A DNA stretch of 64,000 nucleotides, taken from NCBI GenBank assembly GCA_016211105.1, contig JACQSX010000018.1:18750-82749 (forward strand). The letters are read 5' to 3'. The position numbers were made by a program, and so were the translations under genes. The stretch comes from Acidobacteriota bacterium. Its GTDB lineage: Bacteria; Acidobacteriota; UBA6911; JACQSX01. Below, in pieces: positions 27,201 through 35,255 of this stretch. The notes under the pieces are model-generated. The model worked only from the letters and a program-made list of their open reading frames with translations, had not been told where the DNA came from and ran no database searches. Numbering within the stretch: the first letter of the stretch is position 1; each line of letters begins with the position of its first letter.

Positions 27201-27719
27201 CTGGCCGCGGGCGTCAAACAGATATTTGGACTTTAACTCTCGAGTCAACTCGGGAAACCCCGCATCTGCCCACGCTTTCCAACCCTTCCGAACGATGGGA
27301 TGGCGCAGGCGGTACGGCCCGTAGATGACCCGGTGAAACGTGTATCCTTTGGCGCACTGGCGCGGATTCCAATTGTTGGTGGCGTGATTTCCGTAAAGAT
27401 CGGAATAGTTTTGCACATCGTATGTCGCGCCGGTGCGGACCACGATCCCGTTGCGAAGATAAGCGCGAATACGACAGGCGTGCGTATCGTTAGGAGAGCA
27501 CACCCAGTCGAACGAACTGTCGTACTTGTATTGATCGTGATAAATCTTTTCCCAATCGCGCGCGACCGATCGAGAAAGGGGATTCTCTTCCGCAAGCGGC
27601 TGCAGAAGCCGGCAGCTTACCCCCATCCCCAAAATGCTTGCTCCGGTTCCTACTCCCACCCAGCGGAGGAAATGACGCCGGCTCATCGCGGCATTACGTT
27701 TTCCGATTTCATCCTGCAT
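24261..27719 (-). CDS. nxrA: Nitrite oxidoreductase/nitrate reductase-type alpha subunit (Mo-bisMGD)
   Basis: 1152 residues, the length of Nitrospira-type NxrA. Tat motif SRRHFLRW (13-20) indicates export, so the active site faces the periplasm, unlike classical NarG. The FS0 site aligns as Cys74-x3-Asp78-x3-Cys82-x39-Cys122, with Asp in place of one NarG Cys. GLQASDCDF places Asp297 as the probable Mo ligand. WSNYTWHGDQAPG and LTGNVGKPGAGSHTWAGNYK are characteristic. The type II DMSO-reductase group also includes chlorate, selenate and perchlorate reductases, so nitrite oxidation, nitrate reduction or another oxyanion are all possible. Confidence 0.92.
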   Translation of the reverse strand: MQDEIGKRNAAMSRRHFLRWVGVGTGASILGMGVSCRLLQPLAEENPLSRSVARDWEKIYHDQYKYDSSFDWVCSPNDTHACRIRAYLRNGIVVRTGATYDVQNYSDLYGNHATNNWNPRQCAKGYTFHRVIYGPYRLRHPIVRKGWKAWADAGFPELTRELKSKYLFDARGQDEFVQITWEDAFKNIAKALHAIAARYSGEEGKKRLLAQGYQPEMIDAMGGAGTRCIKTRGGMGLLGVLGKYGMYRLNNSLALLDARIRGVSADKALGGRNWSNYTWHGDQAPGHPWVHGLQASDCDFNDLRYSKLIIMDGKNLVENKLADSHWFIETMERGGKIVVIAPEYGPPSTKADYWIPIRPQTDAALWLGVTKLLIDRKAYDEDFVKKFTDFPLLVRTDNLRRLRAHEIFENYKSPLSPDGPSMKIQGLTREQHEAVGDFVVWDVQANVPRAITRDQLGDVMSLKPALEGTWEVRLAKGDTVRVATLWSLYQTHLKDYDLNAVCEITRAPRHLIEQLAEDIATIKPVAIHQGEGINHWFHATEMNRASYLPLMLTGNVGKPGAGSHTWAGNYKAALFQGSPWTGPGFKGWVAEDPFQPNLDPKAYGKDVHAHAYTKDEEPAYWDHGDLALIVDTPRVGRKNFTGNTHMPTPTKGIIFTNVNLINNAKWAYGVIKNVNPNVEMIVSFDIQMTASIEYADIALPANSWLEFEDLEVTGSCSNPFLQIWKGGIPPVFNSKDDLTILAGIAASLADLTGDKRFRDYFKFELEGKRSIYLQRLLDTSTTTSGYKLEDIMAGKYGPPGGALMNFRTYPRIPFYEQVHDNEPFFTDTGRLHAYADVPEAIEYGENFIVHREGPEATPYLPNVIVSSNPYVRPNDYGIPRNAEHWDARTVRNIKMPWHEVKNTKNFLWEKGFQFYCLTPKTRHRVHSSWSNVDWHMLYDSNFGDPFRIDKRAPSVGEHQLHINPAAARDLGINDGDYVYVDANPADRPYLGAKPSDPFYKVSRCMLRVKYNHAYPYNIVMMKHAPFIATEKSVKAHETRPDGRALSENTGYQANLRYGSQQSITRNWHMPMHQTDTLFHKAKVSMTFIFGGEADNHAINTVPKETLVRITKAEDGGLGGKGIWKPATTGLTPDNENETMKLYLAGELTKTRR

Positions 27720-27803
27720 GTCTTCTTTTCTCCTTCGTTACGGAATCCGTGTGGGAAAAACGTCGTTCGTGATTCGCCAACCACTCCATGCGCTCCTTAC
27801 CAC

Positions 27804-29456
27804 TCATGGCGCAATATAGAGGTCCTGCCAAATGGTGATTGATTTCTTTCCGTCCCGGTCGGCTGCGCTGCCGTCCCACACCGCAAAAGCCACCGGGATT
27901 GTGGCGCCGGGCCGGATAGAAACGCTGTCCCGCCCCTTTCCTCCAAGTGTCCGTCTTAACACCACTCGGTAGGAACCCGTGGTATAAACACCCGAGGCAT
28001 TCACCTGCTGATCAACCATAGGACGGGCTTTCAGCGTGCCGAACCCCCTGGCAGCCAAATCCTCCACGGGACTCTTTCGCGTAGGATCAGAGACAATATT
28101 TTTTGCGCCCCAGCCGGTGACAAACGCTGGATCGGATTCCAGGGTTAGCGCGCGCCGTGTCGGCTGTTCCAGGGGAGAACGGAGCAGATTGGGATAAGAG
28201 TCGATGCCAATATTGGGATAGACCTTGTCCAGATCTTGGAAGGCGGGCTCCAAGTCCGCTTGTCTCTCAGATTTCCACATCCAGATGTTGACTGCCTGCG
28301 CATGGGATGCTTCTCCTCCCATGCCAAAGAAAGGAGGATCTGACGTGAGAGAGAATTCAGCGGCGGCCGCGTCCCTGAAGTCCTGAGGACGCATGGCGGT
28401 ATGATCGTGAGTTGAATCGGGCCATACTAATTGAATCGCTATTTCCTTTCCGTCATGCAAGGCCTGGACAGTAAGTATTTCCGGCCGATTGTCGCGCCAC
28501 CATAAAGGCATGAGGTGAAGATTAACCGAGGGCGTGCTTCTCCACATCCCATCATCCGGATGGTTGGGTAATTGCTTCACCCGCGTGGCAGTGATACGGA
28601 AACGCTTCATTTCCATGTGAGAGCGTTGCTCATCACTGGACAGGGAACGCACAAAGTGCACAACGTCCCAGGCGTCTTTGCCATATAGATGAAGACTGGC
28701 AGGCATCGGTGAGCCTGGCAATCCGGCCACGACTCGCTTGTAAACTTCCTGCGACTCCGGGCTTCCTTTAAAAACGCCGGCGGTCAGATCTCGTGGCCGC
28801 AGAGGAAATCCTTCGGAGTCTTCTTGTTCCTGCTGTCCATCGCCTTTGCCAAGCGGGCCGTGACAACCGGCGCAACTGGTAACAAAGAGCTGCCTGCCGT
28901 GAAGTTTCGCCTCGGCAGTGTCAGGAGGCTCGGGTGGAACCTGAATGTGACCGGTGGGAGTATCACTAACACCGGTGGGCTGGTGATCCGGACCGATTTT
29001 GATGGGATTTTGCGCGAACGTTCTTATGTAATGGACCAAAGCCCAGCGGGTCTCCTCGGTCAGATGAGCCCACGAAGGCATCGCCGAGCCCGGCATCCCT
29101 CTGGATAGGGTGCGGAATAGATCCTCATCGGTGGGAGTGTAGTCCCAGGTGGAAACCAAGCGAAACTTTGCCAATACAAAATTGCGGGGCTTGGGATAGA
29201 GCAGGTAAGCTGCCGTTCCTTGACCGTCGCCCGTGAGACCATGGCAAGGAGAGCAATTTTTCTCATACGTTTGTTTCCCCAACGCCAGCAACTTTGGCGA
29301 GGAGGGAATCATCGTTTTCGGAGTCAGATTATCAGTCGACTGACTGCCTTCTGGCGACCGCGCACAGCCAGCCCAAAGCCAGATGAGTAGCGTCAGCGAC
29401 AGGACGGCTTTCATAGTCAGGTATCCTGTGGGCTTAGCGAATACGTATCGATTCAT
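27804..29456 (-). CDS. nxrC: Lipoprotein gamma subunit: two cytochrome c domains plus haem b (EB_dh) domain
   Basis: About 550 residues. Lipobox LWAGC (Cys31) predicts a membrane-anchored lipoprotein. Two class I cytochrome c domains follow, each with one CxxCH (CSPCH and CAGCH) and distal Met regions (GSAMPSW; GSPMPAS). From about residue 290 to the end is the ethylbenzene-dehydrogenase-type haem b domain found in Nxr/Clr/Ser gamma subunits. The ATG at 29456 has AGGAGAA ten bases upstream; 29414 is an alternative. As the first gene of the operon, it would pass electrons between the alpha/beta pair and the respiratory chain. The fusion of diheme and gamma modules is notable. Confidence 0.86.
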   Translation of the reverse strand: MNRYVFAKPTGYLTMKAVLSLTLLIWLWAGCARSPEGSQSTDNLTPKTMIPSSPKLLALGKQTYEKNCSPCHGLTGDGQGTAAYLLYPKPRNFVLAKFRLVSTWDYTPTDEDLFRTLSRGMPGSAMPSWAHLTEETRWALVHYIRTFAQNPIKIGPDHQPTGVSDTPTGHIQVPPEPPDTAEAKLHGRQLFVTSCAGCHGPLGKGDGQQEQEDSEGFPLRPRDLTAGVFKGSPESQEVYKRVVAGLPGSPMPASLHLYGKDAWDVVHFVRSLSSDEQRSHMEMKRFRITATRVKQLPNHPDDGMWRSTPSVNLHLMPLWWRDNRPEILTVQALHDGKEIAIQLVWPDSTHDHTAMRPQDFRDAAAAEFSLTSDPPFFGMGGEASHAQAVNIWMWKSERQADLEPAFQDLDKVYPNIGIDSYPNLLRSPLEQPTRRALTLESDPAFVTGWGAKNIVSDPTRKSPVEDLAARGFGTLKARPMVDQQVNASGVYTTGSYRVVLRRTLGGKGRDSVSIRPGATIPVAFAVWDGSAADRDGKKSITIWQDLYIAP

Positions 29457-29998
29457 AGCTGATAAGTTCTCCTGCACATGAAACAAGGCCCGAGGCCAAG
29501 GTGCTCTGCCGGGTGAACCAAATACATTCCATTGCGCCTCGCGTAAGGAGTGCATGCACGCCATATTCCAAAATCGGAGTCAGCAGTCCGATTTAAAATG
29601 GCTTTCGGACGCCGCCCTGCAGATGAATGCCGGAGGCCGAAGATTCGGTGTTGCCCCGCGATCTTTTATCGTCTGGGTCTTTTCGCTCAACACTGGGTCA
29701 AATTTCCAATCAGGAATCACAGTCCGGATGTGTGGTGTACCCATGCATAGTAGATCCGTAGCGTTCGCCAGTCATGGGAGCCGAAGGCCACAGGTGAGAA
29801 TGCTTTTCACATGGCGCCAGATTTGCTCCTCGCTCCATCAAGAAGAGCGCATGAGAGAAGAGAGAAAACGTTGCTGGAGCTACAAAAATTGAAGCCACCA
29901 CTCAACACAGTCAACCACGCCATCTGCATTCAGAGGAAGCCGCATAGGTCGTGCGGTGGACTGCGCCCGCGAGGGAAGTTGCTCGGCGTCTTGGCCCG
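29457..29998. other. Divergent control region between the Nxr-type operon and hemG-like gene
   Basis: No gene supported. I found no sigma-54 site facing the Nxr-type operon; one imperfect site faces the other way at 29812. Confidence 0.5.
29812..29826 (+). promoter_or_regulatory. Possible sigma-54 promoter facing the protoporphyrinogen oxidase gene
   Basis: TGGCGC-CAGAT-TTGC, one mismatch to the consensus and correct spacing. Start codon is 170 bases further on. Confidence 0.4.
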
Positions 29999-31402
29999 AT
30001 GAGTTCCCCCAGACGTATTGCCATTGTCGGCGCCGGTATCTCCGGATTAGCGACCGCATTCTTCCTGCACAAGGAAAGTCCCCGTTACAACCTCGAAGTT
30101 GACCTGACGGTTTTGGAGTCATCCAACCATCTCGGAGGGGTGATCCGAACGGAAAAAGTAGGAGGCTTTCTACTCGAGGCCGGACCGGAAGCCTTTGTCA
30201 CGTCAAAACCCGCGATCCTGGAATTTGTCGATGAACTAGGCCTTTCCCGGGAATTGGTGGGTTCCAATGACCACATTCGCCAAACCTTCGTTGTCAATAA
30301 CTTGAGGCTTTATCCGCTTCCGGAAGGGATGGCTTTTCTTGCTCCGATCGGGCTGCAAGCTCTCTGGTCTACTTCCTTGGTCAGCAATTGGGGCAAGATT
30401 CGAGCACTGTTGGAACCCCTTGTGCGCCGGGGCAATGGGGATCCCAGCGTCCACGCGTTCTTGGAGCGGCGCCTGGGAAGGGAGCTGACACACAAGATCG
30501 CCGAACCTCTCGTTTCCGCCATCTACGGAGGGGATGTGCGACAGCTCAGCGCGCCCAGCGCGCTCCCTGAAACCTATCAGCTTGAACAGAAGTTCGGCAG
30601 CCTCTGGAGAGGCCTCCGCGCCGCGGCGAAAGTTCATCCCTCCGCTGTCAAAGGACCCCGTTTCCTGACGCCGCACGAGGGGATGTCACGGCTGGTGGAT
30701 TGCATCGTCAGTCAACTCGGCCGCGTGGCGATCCATCGAGGAGTAACAGGTCTGCACATCTATCCCACCTCGGGCGCTTATCGCCTTCGCAGCGCCGATT
30801 TCGAAGATGCTTTCGATCTGCTGGTTCTTTGCACTCCCGCGGGCGCGGGCGCTGAAATTATCAAAACGGCCAGCGTCGAAGCATGCCAGGACCTGAATCA
30901 AATTCCTTACACCTCAACCATCCTTGTTTTCCTCGCGTACAAGCGCTCGGAATTTTCTCATCCCCTCAAAGGGTTCGGTTTTGTCGTACCGGAAAGCGAG
31001 TCCACGTTCCTGGATGCCTGCACCTGGGTGAGTAGCAAATTCCCAGATCGTTGCCCGCCGGACGCCGTATTGCTCCGTTGCGCAATTCACGACGGCCGCC
31101 GGCCTCGGCCCGCGGCCTCAGACGAAGAGATGGTGGACCGCGTCCACCACCAGATCAAACAGATTTTGGGCATTTCCTGCGCTCCCACATTCTTCCGTGT
31201 GTTCCGCGTTCCCAAGGCGATGCCGCAATTTAACGTCGGCCACAGCCGCCGATTAGAGGGAATCAAAAGCGCGCTGGCGCAACATCCTGGAGTATTTATC
31301 TCGGGCGCGTTTTCCGGAGGTGTGGGAATTCCTGACTGCGTGCGCATGGCACGAGAAACGGCTGCAGCCGCGGCGCAGTTTCTCCTCAGGCACTCCCGAT
31401 GA
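29999..31402 (+). CDS. hemY: Protoporphyrinogen oxidase (HemY/HemG-type FAD enzyme)
   Basis: 467 residues. The N-terminal dinucleotide motif VGAGISGLATAFFL is followed by ESSNHLGGVIRTEK and FLLEAGPEAFVTSKP, typical of oxygen-dependent protoporphyrinogen oxidases. The C-terminal FAD contact region is GVFISGAFSGGVGIPDCV. It oxidises protoporphyrinogen IX to protoporphyrin IX, the step before iron insertion in haem synthesis. It stands upstream of the cytochrome c maturation genes, so haem supply and attachment are grouped. The start has no close ribosome site; a GTG at 29951 is possible. Confidence 0.92.
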   Translation: MSSPRRIAIVGAGISGLATAFFLHKESPRYNLEVDLTVLESSNHLGGVIRTEKVGGFLLEAGPEAFVTSKPAILEFVDELGLSRELVGSNDHIRQTFVVNNLRLYPLPEGMAFLAPIGLQALWSTSLVSNWGKIRALLEPLVRRGNGDPSVHAFLERRLGRELTHKIAEPLVSAIYGGDVRQLSAPSALPETYQLEQKFGSLWRGLRAAAKVHPSAVKGPRFLTPHEGMSRLVDCIVSQLGRVAIHRGVTGLHIYPTSGAYRLRSADFEDAFDLLVLCTPAGAGAEIIKTASVEACQDLNQIPYTSTILVFLAYKRSEFSHPLKGFGFVVPESESTFLDACTWVSSKFPDRCPPDAVLLRCAIHDGRRPRPAASDEEMVDRVHHQIKQILGISCAPTFFRVFRVPKAMPQFNVGHSRRLEGIKSALAQHPGVFISGAFSGGVGIPDCVRMARETAAAAAQFLLRHSR

Positions 31403-31612
31403 GGCTTTCTGCATCCCCTCTCGATTGAATGACGTTGCGGCAAGGAAAGTTGCGATTCCGCCCTGTTCTTGCAATCCCTGTTGACACCCAAGATCCGAGG
31501 CGGCGATTTCAATTGGAACAGGAAATGCATTCCTGGAGCGTGTCGACAGGATACGCTCCCCGAGGGTGTCGTGCCCCGACAATGACCCTATGAATAGGAA
31601 ATGGATGGATAC

Positions 31613-34102
31613 ATGATTGAACTAGGATATTTTTCACTGGCGTTCGCCTGGCTGATGACGCTATTCGCTGTGGCGGCAATGTTGTGGAGCGGCCACGAAC
31701 CCTCGTCGCTTCTACGAAGCGGATATAGGGCAGTCACGGCCGCATTTCTACTCGCGTTGGCGGCCTCGGCAGCTTTGGTCGTGCTTCTCGTGCAGCGAGA
31801 CTTTCACGTTGAGTATGTCTCCCAGTACACCAGTCGCGATCTACCACTGGTTTACACCGTAAGCGCCTTCTGGGGAGGACAGGCGGGTTCGTTACTGTTG
31901 TGGACCTTGTTGCTGTCTTTCTTCGGGGTCATCGTGTTGCTCCAAAACCAGGGAAAGCGCGACGATTTGTTGCCTTACGTAGAAGCGACCATTCTGGGCG
32001 TTCAGCTCTTTTTCCTCACTCTAATGCTTTACGGCGCCAACCCATTTGCCACCCTCGAAACCATCCCGGCTGACGGGCAGGGACTCAATCCGCTGCTGCA
32101 AAACCCCTTCATGATTGTTCACCCGCCATTTTTGTATTTAGGGTATGTTGGGTTCACGATTCCTTTCGCTTTTGCCATCGCTTCGCTCGTGTTGCGCAAA
32201 AGCGATGCCGATTGGATCCGGGTCACACGCCGTTGGACGTTAGTGAGCTGGCTGTTGTTGACCGCCGGCATCGTCCTAGGAGGTCATTGGGCGTACCTGG
32301 TGCTTGGATGGGGAGGCTACTGGGCGTGGGATCCGGTGGAAAACGCCTCGCTGATGCCTTGGTTGACTGCGACCGCCTTTCTGCATTCAGTGATGATCCA
32401 GGAAAAGAAAGGGATGCTCAAGCGTTGGAACCTGGTGCTCATTATTCTCACATTTGAACTTTGCATTTTCGGGACCTTCCTCACCAGGAGCGGCATTATC
32501 TCCTCGGTACACTCTTTTGCCGGCTCCAAGCTTGGGCCTTTGTTTCTACTATTCTTGGCTACTTCCACCCTTTTCTCCCTGTTCCTGCTGCTGTCACGCG
32601 TACGCGAAACTCGGACTGAACAGCGCATCCTTTCTTTACTCTCTCGCGAAAGCTCGTTTCTGCTGAACAATCTGCTTTTTGTCGGGATCACATTTGCTGT
32701 TTTCTGGGGCACAACGTTTCCGGTCATGTCGCGCGCAGTCACGGGCCAGACCGTGTCTGTTTCAGCACCTTTCTTTAACAGCGTCATATGGCCGATCGCC
32801 TTAGGATTGCTGATATTGACCGGTATCTGCCCACTGATTGCCTGGCGCAAGGCAACGTTTCGAAACTTTCGCAGAAATCTACTCGCCCCGCTCGTTTTTG
32901 GGATCCTAACCGGCGCCGCGTTATGGATCGCGGGCGTGCGAGGTTGGATCCCCGTAATATTTTTTTCCTGTGCCGCCTTTGTGACCGCCACAGCACTGCT
33001 GGAATTCTTTCGCGGCGCGAAGGCGCGAAGCACGACTTCGGGCGACAATTTCGCCCGCGCCTTGCTCGCGGTTACGCTGGTAAACAAGCGCCGCTATGGC
33101 GGATTTTTCATCCATCTCGGAGTAGCAACAGCCTTTGTCGGCATCATCGGCAGCTCATTCTACAGCCGCGAGTTCGACTTTCAGCTCAAACCAGCACAGT
33201 CCACCACGGTTGGCGACTATCGCATCGATCTGTTAGAGCTTGCGGGACGCACAGACCCCAACAAAGAGGTGGTTTATGCGCGGCTTCGACTCTACAAGCA
33301 GGGAAAATTCATGGAAGAGCTCCAGCCGGAAAAGCACTTCCACAGAAATTCGGAGCAGCCCCAAACTCAGGTCTCCCTACTCTCCAGGCTCACAGAAGAT
33401 TTCTACCTGATCTTGACTGGATGGGAGCAAGACCAAACGGCGGTGTTTAAGGCCTACATTAACCCTGTGGTATCGGTGCTCTGGCAGGGAAGCAGCATGG
33501 TTCTACTTGGGACGCTGTTTGTGCTGTTGCCAGACTCACGGAGACGCAGGCGGCAAGCGGCGCAGGGCAAAGCCGACCCACAGAAAACTGCAGATTCGGA
33601 CGAGACAAAATCTCGCCCTGGGGCGAAAGAAAAGAGGCATGCGGCCAGAGTGGCGCTGGGAGGTCTGGCGATTGCCTTCTCAGTTTTGTCGAATTGGGGA
33701 ACGGCCGCCCCGCCGTCGGTGCGCGACATCACGTCTCAATTAGTCTGCCAGTGCGGGTGCGGCAACATGATTGTGGCCAATTGCGACTGCTCCAATGCGC
33801 AAACGATAAAGAATGATGTCGCCGGATTGATCCGACGCGGTCAGGACCGCAATCAAATCCTCACTTCCTATGTTTCTCGCTACGGTCAGTCGGTGCTTGC
33901 GGCTCCGCCCAAAAAAGGATTTAACCTCCTCGCTTGGCTGTTCCCATTTGTCGCCATCCTGGCAGCCGCGATCTGGCTTGGCAGAAAACTGCGCAGTTGG
34001 AGATCCGCTGAACTCGCACAACCTGCCAAGGTCGGCGTCAGCGAAGCCGACCGGCAGGCCTATCAAGATTGGATCCGTCAAGAACTGGAAAATAGCCGGT
34101 GA
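31613..34102 (+). CDS. ccmF: CcmF-CcmH fusion, cytochrome c haem lyase
   Basis: About 829 residues. The first 640 are CcmF: many membrane helices and the tryptophan-rich haem-handling motif WGGYWAWDPVENASL, then HxxSFAGS-type helices. After a charged linker rich in Arg, Lys and Glu (about 645-690) comes a second hydrophobic segment and a CcmH domain with LVCQCGCGN, the thiol site that reduces apocytochrome c. The CxCxC form differs from the LRCxxC of E. coli CcmH and resembles plant/other lineages. Fusing lyase and thiol reductant may keep them in one complex serving the c-type haems of the Nxr-type gamma subunit. Start 31601 is an alternative. Confidence 0.9.
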   Translation: MIELGYFSLAFAWLMTLFAVAAMLWSGHEPSSLLRSGYRAVTAAFLLALAASAALVVLLVQRDFHVEYVSQYTSRDLPLVYTVSAFWGGQAGSLLLWTLLLSFFGVIVLLQNQGKRDDLLPYVEATILGVQLFFLTLMLYGANPFATLETIPADGQGLNPLLQNPFMIVHPPFLYLGYVGFTIPFAFAIASLVLRKSDADWIRVTRRWTLVSWLLLTAGIVLGGHWAYLVLGWGGYWAWDPVENASLMPWLTATAFLHSVMIQEKKGMLKRWNLVLIILTFELCIFGTFLTRSGIISSVHSFAGSKLGPLFLLFLATSTLFSLFLLLSRVRETRTEQRILSLLSRESSFLLNNLLFVGITFAVFWGTTFPVMSRAVTGQTVSVSAPFFNSVIWPIALGLLILTGICPLIAWRKATFRNFRRNLLAPLVFGILTGAALWIAGVRGWIPVIFFSCAAFVTATALLEFFRGAKARSTTSGDNFARALLAVTLVNKRRYGGFFIHLGVATAFVGIIGSSFYSREFDFQLKPAQSTTVGDYRIDLLELAGRTDPNKEVVYARLRLYKQGKFMEELQPEKHFHRNSEQPQTQVSLLSRLTEDFYLILTGWEQDQTAVFKAYINPVVSVLWQGSSMVLLGTLFVLLPDSRRRRRQAAQGKADPQKTADSDETKSRPGAKEKRHAARVALGGLAIAFSVLSNWGTAAPPSVRDITSQLVCQCGCGNMIVANCDCSNAQTIKNDVAGLIRRGQDRNQILTSYVSRYGQSVLAAPPKKGFNLLAWLFPFVAILAAAIWLGRKLRSWRSAELAQPAKVGVSEADRQAYQDWIRQELENSR

Positions 34103-34371
34103 ACTTTATGATATTGTTGATTCCGCTTTTCTTCATTGCTTTGGTGATCTATGTTTCGATGCCTCTGTTTACAACAGTGCAAGGGGCGCGCGCGCGCCGC
34201 TCAAGGGCGGAAGAGACCATGCGCGACGGTCAGCGGAGAAAGGAATCCATTCTTCAGGAACTTCACGACATCGAGATGGATTTCCTGACCCACAAACTTT
34301 CCGAAGAGGATTTCCGGGCCCTCAAACAAACCTACGAGGACAAGCTGATCGTGCTGTTGAAGAAGAAATAA
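34099..34371 (+). CDS. Small CcmI/cytochrome c biogenesis-type membrane protein
   Basis: 90 residues: one N-terminal membrane helix (MILLIPLFFIALVIYVSM), then a charged coiled-coil with ELHDIEMDFLTHKLSEEDFRALKQTYE. That pattern is the same as the N-terminal 'LEFDYxTGKLSxEDY' region of CcmI-type proteins. The TPR part of CcmI is absent. GTG start overlaps the stop of the CcmF-CcmH gene by four bases, so it is translationally coupled and probably part of the same complex. Confidence 0.75.
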   Translation: MNFMILLIPLFFIALVIYVSMPLFTTVQGARARRSRAEETMRDGQRRKESILQELHDIEMDFLTHKLSEEDFRALKQTYEDKLIVLLKKK

Positions 34372-34379
34372 GCGAACGC

Positions 34380-34883
34380 ATGTATACCTTCTATTTGATC
34401 GCGGTCTGGTTGCACATCCTGGCTGCGATCATCTGGATTGGCGGGATGGCCTTCCTGGGCATGGTGTTGGCCCCCTACGCGCGACGGCCGGAGCAGCGGG
34501 ATATTGCGATTTCGATGATCCGCTGGACCGGTATGCGCTTCCGCTCCATCGGCTGGGTCTGCATCGGGCTCCTCATCCTGACCGGCTTGTTCAGCGTTTC
34601 TTATCGAGGCTACGGCTGGCAAGACTTGTCAAGCCCATTCTGGCAGAGCTCGTTCGGACACACGCTGGGATTGAAATTCTCCTTGCTGGCAGTCATCTTG
34701 CTTCTCAGCCTCCTACATGATTTCATCATTGGTCCTCGAGCGGGCGCGATAAGCCAGACGAATCCCAGCTCATCGCAAGCCAGGCGTCTCAGGCGGCAGG
34801 CCGCCTGGATCGGTCGCGTGAATCTATTGCTGGCCGTCGTTGTCGTGGCCCTGGCAGTGATCTTGGTCCGAGGTCGGCCTTGA
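34380..34883 (+). CDS. CopD-like/four-helix membrane protein
   Basis: 167 residues with four membrane helices, His in VWLHILAAIIWIGGM, and later FGHTLGLKFSLLAVILLLSLLHDFIIGP. This is the CopD-like domain found near copper and haem proteins, where conserved His residues may bind haem or copper. It begins 8 bases after the CcmI-type gene and belongs to the ccm operon. An upstream extension of the frame reads through the two preceding genes in a different frame and is not used. Confidence 0.75.
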   Translation: MYTFYLIAVWLHILAAIIWIGGMAFLGMVLAPYARRPEQRDIAISMIRWTGMRFRSIGWVCIGLLILTGLFSVSYRGYGWQDLSSPFWQSSFGHTLGLKFSLLAVILLLSLLHDFIIGPRAGAISQTNPSSSQARRLRRQAAWIGRVNLLLAVVVVALAVILVRGRP

Positions 34884-34925
34884 ACGGAATGGGGATTGCG
34901 GAATTACAGCATAAGAGGTGACAAA

Positions 34926-35243
34926 ATGAAGAATGAATTGCCGGAATTCTTGCAGAAGGTGGTAGATCGTTATCCCCAGGTCTGGGAAAAATACGAAGAC
35001 CTGAGCTATACCATCAGTTTGGTGGACGGACTTGATGACAGATCGCAAAAGCTTGTCAAGTTGGCAATCGCGATTGGGGCCGGCAGGCAAGGAGCCGTCC
35101 ACTCCCATACCAGGAAGTGCAAGAAGGCCGGATTCAGCAACGCCGAGCTTTACCATGCGGCGCTGCTCGCAATCACGACCACTGGATGGTCGGGAGCCAT
35201 TGCAGCCTTGTCCTGGATTGATGACGAACTAAAGGAATTGTAG
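34926..35243 (+). CDS. AhpD/carboxymuconolactone decarboxylase-like protein lacking the CxxC
   Basis: 105 residues with the helical fold of the family (LDDRSQKLVKLAIAIGAGRQGAVHSHTRKCKKAGFS). AhpD has a redox pair CxxC just before the conserved His. Here that place reads GAVHSH, so peroxidase-reductant chemistry is unlikely. ATG 34926 has GAGGTGA four bases upstream. It follows the ccm genes on the same strand; its function there is not evident. Confidence 0.8.
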   Translation: MKNELPEFLQKVVDRYPQVWEKYEDLSYTISLVDGLDDRSQKLVKLAIAIGAGRQGAVHSHTRKCKKAGFSNAELYHAALLAITTTGWSGAIAALSWIDDELKEL

Positions 35244-35255
35244 ACGATTTCGGAA

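Noticed and set aside
33870..34379. N-terminal extension of the CopD-like protein
   Set aside because: It reads through the CcmF-CcmH tail and the CcmI-like gene in another frame; the real start at 34380 fits the membrane-protein family.
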